Positions 30,818 through 34,795 of a stretch of DNA of 34,795 bases are shown one piece after another. The DNA lies in contig CAYSWB010000016.1 of assembly GCA_964434575.1 (NCBI GenBank), positions 1 through 34,795 of the forward strand, written 5' to 3'. A program made the position numbers and the translations under genes. Positions within the stretch are counted from its first letter, which is position 1. Every line of letters begins with the position of its first letter. A model generated the notes under the pieces. The model was not told where the DNA came from and did not search any database. It saw nothing but the letters and a program-made list of their open reading frames with translations. Source of the stretch: DAORHV01 sp964434575 (GTDB lineage Bacteria; Patescibacteriota; Gracilibacteria; Peribacterales; Peribacteraceae).

Positions 30818-32070
30818 CGACGCACGCGTTTTCGCCGGCCCGCCGCACGTGGCTCGTGGTCGCCGCGTTCCTCATCGTGGTCGGCGTGCTGCTTCCCGGG
30901 CGCATTTCCGTGCCGCCAGCACAGACGTTCGTGGACGATGCCAGCCAATACCACCTGACCGCCGTGCAGGTGGCCGAGAAGAATTTTTTCTCCATCGACG
31001 GCGTGACCCCGTACGCCTACCGCGAGCCGGGGTACAGCGTGTTCCTGGGCGCGCTCTACAAAGTCTTCGGTACCGGCAACCGCGCGGCGATTTTCCTCGG
31101 ACAGGCGCTTTTGCTGCTCGCCGCGGCCTTGTTGTTCGTCACGCGGCTCAAGCACATCGGCGTGTCCGCCGGCGCGCGCGACCTTTGTCTGGCACTCCTG
31201 CTCTTGTTCCCGGCCACGCTGCACATCGTGTTCTTCGTGTACCGCGAGTGCTTCGTGTTGTCGCTGATGCTCCTGCTGGCCTCCGCCGTGCTGGAGTTCC
31301 GCCGCGTGCAGACGTGGAAGCTCGCGGCCGCCATCGGCGTTTTGCTGGCCGCCATCAACCTGTCGTATTTGTCGTTTCTGTTCCTGCCGCTGGTCTTCGT
31401 GCCGATGACGTGGCTGGAGCGTTGGAAATGGAAGTATCTGCTGGCCATCGTGGCGTTGCCGTACGCGCTGACGCTGTTGTGGGGATTCCGCAACCAGGCG
31501 GCCGACGGGGAATTCCGCCTCATCGATCCCGACCGCACCGCGGTGATGTGGTACGTGCGCGGCGAGCAGGCCGAGCGCGTCACCGCCTGGGAGGCGCCCA
31601 TGTGCCTGTGGGCCGAGTACATCAGCCGCGATTGGACCGGCCGGTCGGACGCGTGCAGCTTCAACGGGCTGATGCACCGCATGTGGCCGGACGGCAAGCC
31701 GCTGGGCAATGAAAAAGCAATCGCGAAACTCGGTCAGGCCAAAATCCTGAAGCACCTTCCGAATTACTTGGCATTCTCGGCGTGGGACGTGGTGGAATTC
31801 CACCTGCCGTACGTAAACGGCTGGGGCCGGCTGTACAACATCCTCGCCGCATTGGGTTCGCTGATCGTGTACATCGGTTGTTTCCTGGGTCTGCCCGCGC
31901 TCAAGAAAAAGGAGCTTGCGTTCTTCTGGCTCGTGACGGGCTACACGGTTGCGGTGTTCGTGCTGACGGACGCCACGCCACGATACCTGATGCCGATCGT
32001 GTTCTGCTATGCTCTGCTGGCTTCGGTGGGCTACAGTGTGGCCTTTACGCGCATCTGCAAACGCAAATGA
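30814..32070 (+). CDS. Polytopic membrane protein, probable GT-C glycosyltransferase
   Basis: A 418-aa integral membrane protein with about nine to ten hydrophobic helices. The first periplasmic loop holds the acidic FVDDASQYHLTAVQVAE. It is followed by AYREPGYSVFLGALYKVFG, which parallels the RPPGYP segment of PMT/ArnT-type GT-C enzymes. Those enzymes use polyprenyl-phosphate sugars on the outer face of the membrane. A Wzy-type polymerase is the main alternative. The following two genes look like polyprenyl-phosphate sugar synthases, which favours GT-C. It overlaps the amidotransferase stop and the GT2 start by ATGA at both ends. The start at 30814 is set by that overlap and by a basic segment before the first helix. 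Confidence 0.68.
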   Translation: MTTHAFSPARRTWLVVAAFLIVVGVLLPGRISVPPAQTFVDDASQYHLTAVQVAEKNFFSIDGVTPYAYREPGYSVFLGALYKVFGTGNRAAIFLGQALLLLAAALLFVTRLKHIGVSAGARDLCLALLLLFPATLHIVFFVYRECFVLSLMLLLASAVLEFRRVQTWKLAAAIGVLLAAINLSYLSFLFLPLVFVPMTWLERWKWKYLLAIVALPYALTLLWGFRNQAADGEFRLIDPDRTAVMWYVRGEQAERVTAWEAPMCLWAEYISRDWTGRSDACSFNGLMHRMWPDGKPLGNEKAIAKLGQAKILKHLPNYLAFSAWDVVEFHLPYVNGWGRLYNILAALGSLIVYIGCFLGLPALKKKELAFFWLVTGYTVAVFVLTDATPRYLMPIVFCYALLASVGYSVAFTRICKRK

Positions 32071-32909
32071 CTTCCTACAGCGTCATCATCCCGGCATTCA
32101 ACGAAGAGGGCGCCATCGCCCCGGTCATCGACGCGATCCGCGCGTTGCCGGGCAACCCGGAGGTCATCGTGGTCGATGACGGTTCCACCGACAAGACCGC
32201 GGACGTCGCCCGGTCCCGCGGCGCGACCGTGGTCCGCCATCCCGGCAACGCCGGCTACGGTAAAAGCGTGATGGACGGCATCCTGGCAGCCCGCAACGAG
32301 GCCATCGTCATCACCGACGCCGACGGCACGTACCCCGTCGAGCGCATCCCGGAATTCGTCGCCAAGCTCGACGAAGGCTTCGACATGGCCGTGGGCGCCC
32401 GCAGCGGGCCGGCGTATCGCGGAACGTTCCTGAAGATGCCCGCCCGCATCGCGCTCAAGTGGCTCGTCGAGTTCGTCACAGGCCGCCACATTCCGGACAT
32501 CAATTCCGGCCTGCGGTCGTTCAAAAAGAGCACGGTCGTCCCGTATTTCCCGCACTTGTGCCAGGGTTTCAGCTTCACGACCACCATCACGCTCATCTAC
32601 ATGCTCACCGCAAAGCTGGTGACCTACATGCCCATCGCGTACCACAAGCGCGTCGGCCACTCGAAGGTTCGCATCATCCGCGACTCGTTGCGTACCTTGC
32701 AGTACGTCACGGAAGTCGTGGCGACATACAACCCGCTGAAACTCTTCCTCCTGCTCAGCATGGCCTGCGGAAGCGCCGGCGTGCTGCTTTTGGTCCTGTC
32801 CGCGTTCTTTGCACATTCGTTCCTGACCATTCTCGGCTCCGTACTGCTGCTCGGCGCGGTGCTCTTGTTCGGCATTGGCTTGCAGACCGAAGCCCTCCGC
32901 GACCGCTAA
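32067..32909 (+). CDS. Glycosyltransferase family 2, DPM1-like polyprenyl-phosphate glycosyltransferase
   Basis: A 280-aa GT2 enzyme. It has SVIIPAFNEEGAIAPVI at the N-terminus, VIVVDDGSTDKTADVA and the metal-binding ITDADGTYP, then NSGLRSFKKS, the layout of dolichyl-phosphate mannose synthase relatives. Two hydrophobic helices at the C-terminus (from about 225) anchor it. The family transfers a sugar from a nucleotide donor to polyprenyl phosphate, giving donors for GT-C enzymes such as the one encoded just upstream. The start at 32067 forms an ATGA overlap. The long open frame upstream of it is a shadow. The sugar is unknown. Confidence 0.86.
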   Translation: MTSYSVIIPAFNEEGAIAPVIDAIRALPGNPEVIVVDDGSTDKTADVARSRGATVVRHPGNAGYGKSVMDGILAARNEAIVITDADGTYPVERIPEFVAKLDEGFDMAVGARSGPAYRGTFLKMPARIALKWLVEFVTGRHIPDINSGLRSFKKSTVVPYFPHLCQGFSFTTTITLIYMLTAKLVTYMPIAYHKRVGHSKVRIIRDSLRTLQYVTEVVATYNPLKLFLLLSMACGSAGVLLLVLSAFFAHSFLTILGSVLLLGAVLLFGIGLQTEALRDR

Positions 32910-32911
32910 TC

Positions 32912-33847
32912 ATGCGCATCTCCGTCATCCTGCCGGTGCATAACGAGGTCGAGAACATCGACCCGTTGTTGGTCGAGCTCTCCGAAGCACTGAAGCGCTA
33001 CCCCGGTGCCGAAGTCATCGCAGTCGATGACGGCAGCACGGACGATTCGCTGAAGACGCTGCGCGCCGCCACCAAGCAGTACTCCTTCCTGAAGGTCGTC
33101 GAACTGGCCCGCAACTACGGCCAGACCGCCGCCATCGCCGCCGGCATGGACATCGCGACGGGCGACGTGATCCTGCCCATGGACGCCGACGGACAGAACG
33201 ATCCGGCCGACATCCCGCTGTTCGTCGAGAAGATCGAAGCAGGGTTCGACATCGTCTCCGGCTGGCGCCGCGACCGCCACGACGCGTGGTTGCGCTCGAC
33301 CCTGTCGCGCGTGGCGAACAAGATGATCCGCATCGTGTCCGGCCAGGAGATCCACGACTACGGCTGCACGATGAAGGCCTACCGCCGGAGCGTCATCGAG
33401 GGCATCGGCCTGTACGGCGACATGCACCGCTTCCTGGCCGCATACGCCGGCACGCAAGGCGCACGCGTGGCCGAGGTGGTCACGCATCATCGCGCGCGCA
33501 TGCGCGGCACGTCCAAATACGGCTTCAGCCGTGTCTGGCGCGTGTTGCTGGATCTGCTGATGCTGCAGTTCTTCATGCGTTCGATGACCCGCCCCATGCA
33601 GTTCTTCGGCGGCATCGGTTTGTGCGGCATCATGGCCGGGTTCGTCATCATTCTGGCGGCCGTCGCCATCCGGTTTCTGGGCGGCCCCACGCTTATCCAG
33701 ACGCCGCTTCCCGTGCTGTCGGCACTGTGCGTCATCGTCGGCTTCCAGTGCATGCTGATGGGAGTGCTGGGTGAAATGTCCATGCGCACGTATTTCCAGA
33801 CCCACGGCAGCAAGCCGTACCGTATCCGGGAAGTCTTCACCGCGTGA
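32912..33847 (+). CDS. Glycosyltransferase family 2, DPM1/GtrB-like with membrane tail
   Basis: A 311-aa GT2 enzyme related to bactoprenol glucosyltransferase and ArnC. It has MRISVILPVHNEVENIDPL, VIAVDDGSTDDSLKTL, ELARNYGQTAAIAAG, the DxD in PMDADGQNDP, and GWRRDRHDAWLR, which is typical of the GtrB/ArnC group. Two transmembrane helices follow at about 225-295. The expected product is a polyprenyl-phosphate sugar on the cytoplasmic face. It starts 2 nt after the preceding GT2. Two different polyprenyl-phosphate sugar synthases side by side suggest two distinct lipid-linked decorating sugars. Confidence 0.87.
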   Translation: MRISVILPVHNEVENIDPLLVELSEALKRYPGAEVIAVDDGSTDDSLKTLRAATKQYSFLKVVELARNYGQTAAIAAGMDIATGDVILPMDADGQNDPADIPLFVEKIEAGFDIVSGWRRDRHDAWLRSTLSRVANKMIRIVSGQEIHDYGCTMKAYRRSVIEGIGLYGDMHRFLAAYAGTQGARVAEVVTHHRARMRGTSKYGFSRVWRVLLDLLMLQFFMRSMTRPMQFFGGIGLCGIMAGFVIILAAVAIRFLGGPTLIQTPLPVLSALCVIVGFQCMLMGVLGEMSMRTYFQTHGSKPYRIREVFTA

Positions 33848-34662
33848 TGTCCGAACACATTCCTTCGCTGCCCGGCCTGTTGCGCGAGGGATCACCCGTG
33901 CCCGACATGGTGGACGGCATCCCGGCGTTTTTGTCCGCTGACCGGATCGCCGAACTGAAGCGCCAACAAGCGTCGCACGGCGAGAACGGCTTCAAGGACT
34001 TCTTCAAGCGCTGGCCCGGCTTGTACGCCGCGTTGGTGTGGCTGGTCGGCCCGTCGTTCTTCACCGGCCTCACGCCGAAAAAATTCATCGCGACATTCAA
34101 GCCCGCTGGCACCACCCTGCACGCCGGCTCGGGCACGCGCATTCTGCCCGGTGATTGCCTGAACATCGATTTGTTCCCATTTCCGGGAGTGGATGCCTTG
34201 GCCGACCTGGAGGCGTTGCCGTTCCGTGACGGCGCATTCGCCGCCGCGACCTGCGACCAGGTGCTGGAACACGTTCCGCGTCCCAACGCCGTCGCGGCCG
34301 AGCTGCAGCGCGTCGTAAAAGCCGGCGGGCTCATCCACGTCGCGTCGCCGTTCGTGTTCCCGTGGCATCCGTCCCCGCTGGACTACACGCGCTGGACCCA
34401 GGAAGGACTCGTGGCGCTGTTCCCGGATTGCGAACTCGTGGAGAAAGGCGTGATGTGCGGGCCGTGCTCGGCCATGACGGCGCTCCTTGCCGCCTTCTTC
34501 GCCACGCTCCTGTGCTTCGGATCACGCGGGCTCCAGAGCGTGTTGCAGTACGTGTTCCTCGTGGTCTTCGCGCCGGTCAAATTCTTCGACGTCCTCATGG
34601 CGCGCATCCCGGGCGCGGAGCTGTGCTCGGCGAATTTCTACGTCGTCGTCCGCAAACGATGA
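33847..34662 (+). CDS. SAM-dependent methyltransferase with hydrophobic C-terminus
   Basis: A 271-aa protein. The N-terminal 60 residues include SPVPDMVDGIPAFLSADR, a segment like the Trm112/UPF0434 zinc-ribbon-like lead found before many glycan methyltransferases. Then come TTLHAGSGTRILPGDCLNID as motif I and ribose-binding region, and FRDGAFAAATCDQVLEHVPR as the Methyltransf_11 core. The C-terminal region has hydrophobic stretches (AMTALLAAFFATLLCFG and LQYVFLVVFAPVKFFDVLM) that may dock to the membrane. The start could be GTG 33844 or ATG 33847. The latter shares its A with the TGA of the preceding gene. It is coupled to the last gene by ATGA (34659-34662). A glycan target is inferred. Confidence 0.75.
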   Translation: MSEHIPSLPGLLREGSPVPDMVDGIPAFLSADRIAELKRQQASHGENGFKDFFKRWPGLYAALVWLVGPSFFTGLTPKKFIATFKPAGTTLHAGSGTRILPGDCLNIDLFPFPGVDALADLEALPFRDGAFAAATCDQVLEHVPRPNAVAAELQRVVKAGGLIHVASPFVFPWHPSPLDYTRWTQEGLVALFPDCELVEKGVMCGPCSAMTALLAAFFATLLCFGSRGLQSVLQYVFLVVFAPVKFFDVLMARIPGAELCSANFYVVVRKR

Positions 34663-34795
34663 CCATCCGCACCCATACCTACGCCGTCGTCCTGTGCGCG
34701 TTCGCGTTCGCGCTCGTGGCGTTGCTGCCGCACGCGTTGCAGCGCAAGGACGCGGAGTTCCCGTTCAAGGGGGTGGAGATCATGGCTGCCGACGC
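34659..34795 (+). CDS. Membrane protein, 5' fragment
   Basis: An open frame from the ATG at 34659, in an ATGA overlap with the methyltransferase, to the window edge. The 45 visible residues start with a short basic segment and a hydrophobic helix at about 8-24 (AVVLCAFAFALVALLPH), then a polar region with FKGVEIMAADA. The layout, one signal-anchor helix followed by an acidic outer loop, fits a GT-C glycosyltransferase or a polymerase, but the fragment is too short to assign. Confidence 0.6.
   Translation, partial: MTIRTHTYAVVLCAFAFALVALLPHALQRKDAEFPFKGVEIMAAD

Noticed and set aside
1..34795. tRNA, rRNA or CRISPR arrays
   Set aside because: No cloverleaf, conserved rRNA segment or spaced direct repeat of CRISPR type was seen on reading. 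The 9-bp arrays have no spacers.

Overview
The window is a large, GC-rich bacterial surface-polysaccharide locus. It encodes nucleotide-sugar enzymes, about eleven glycosyltransferases, four methyltransferases, a lipid-linked oligosaccharide flippase and polyprenyl-phosphate sugar enzymes. It is preceded by two isoprenoid-carrier genes (uppS, idi) and a secreted Hcp-fold protein. There is no phylogenetic marker gene, so the organism cannot be named. Start codons lack Shine-Dalgarno sequences. Instead, nearly every first gene of a transcription unit has a TAnnnT -10 box only 6-9 nt before its ATG, which points to pervasive leaderless transcription. A 100-N gap shows this is a scaffolded, probably metagenome-derived, assembly. 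A Patescibacteria-like or other deep-branching uncultured lineage is a guess only.

Layout. 1-1.4 kb: uppS (cut by the window edge) and idi on the minus strand, diverging from a secreted Hcp-like protein. 1.4-1.8 kb: copy 1 of a structured 342-bp repeat. 1.8-6.9 kb: rmlA and rmlB divergent, then three GT4 genes in an ATGA-coupled operon. 6.9-10.4 kb: a DegT-type sugar aminotransferase, then GNAT, FemAB-like and GT2 genes. 10.4-10.8 kb: copy 2 of the repeat. 10.8-15.9 kb: a minus-strand run of a Gfo/Idh/MocA oxidoreductase, a GT4, gmd, a ColD-like 3-dehydratase and a methyltransferase. 16-21.8 kb: a GT4, a low-GC hexapeptide acyltransferase, a WecB-type epimerase, an extended SDR, a GT4 and a methyltransferase. 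21.9-25.1 kb: an asparagine-synthase-like amidotransferase, the assembly gap and a Wzx-like flippase. 25.1-28.8 kb: GMC oxidoreductase, SDR with membrane tail, and methyltransferase. 28.9 kb to the end: a second asparagine-synthase-like gene, a GT-C-like membrane protein, two DPM1-like GT2 enzymes, a methyltransferase and the start of another membrane protein.

How the genes fit together (inference). RmlA and RmlB make dTDP-4-keto-6-deoxyglucose. RmlC and RmlD are not present, but an aminotransferase, acyltransferases and an oxidoreductase are, so an amino-deoxysugar is more likely than rhamnose. Gmd makes GDP-4-keto-6-deoxymannose. The adjacent DegT-fold enzyme has His where aminotransferases have the PLP lysine, so it should remove the 3-OH and give a 3,6-dideoxyhexose such as colitose. 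WecB would supply UDP-ManNAc. The soluble GTs would assemble the unit, the flippase would move it, and the DPM1-like and GT-C genes could decorate it outside the membrane.

The most unusual non-coding signal is the pair of ~343-bp repeats. Their hairpins keep pairing through compensatory base changes, and both copies lie between convergent gene ends. Two other intergenic sites carry inverted arrays of 9-bp units.
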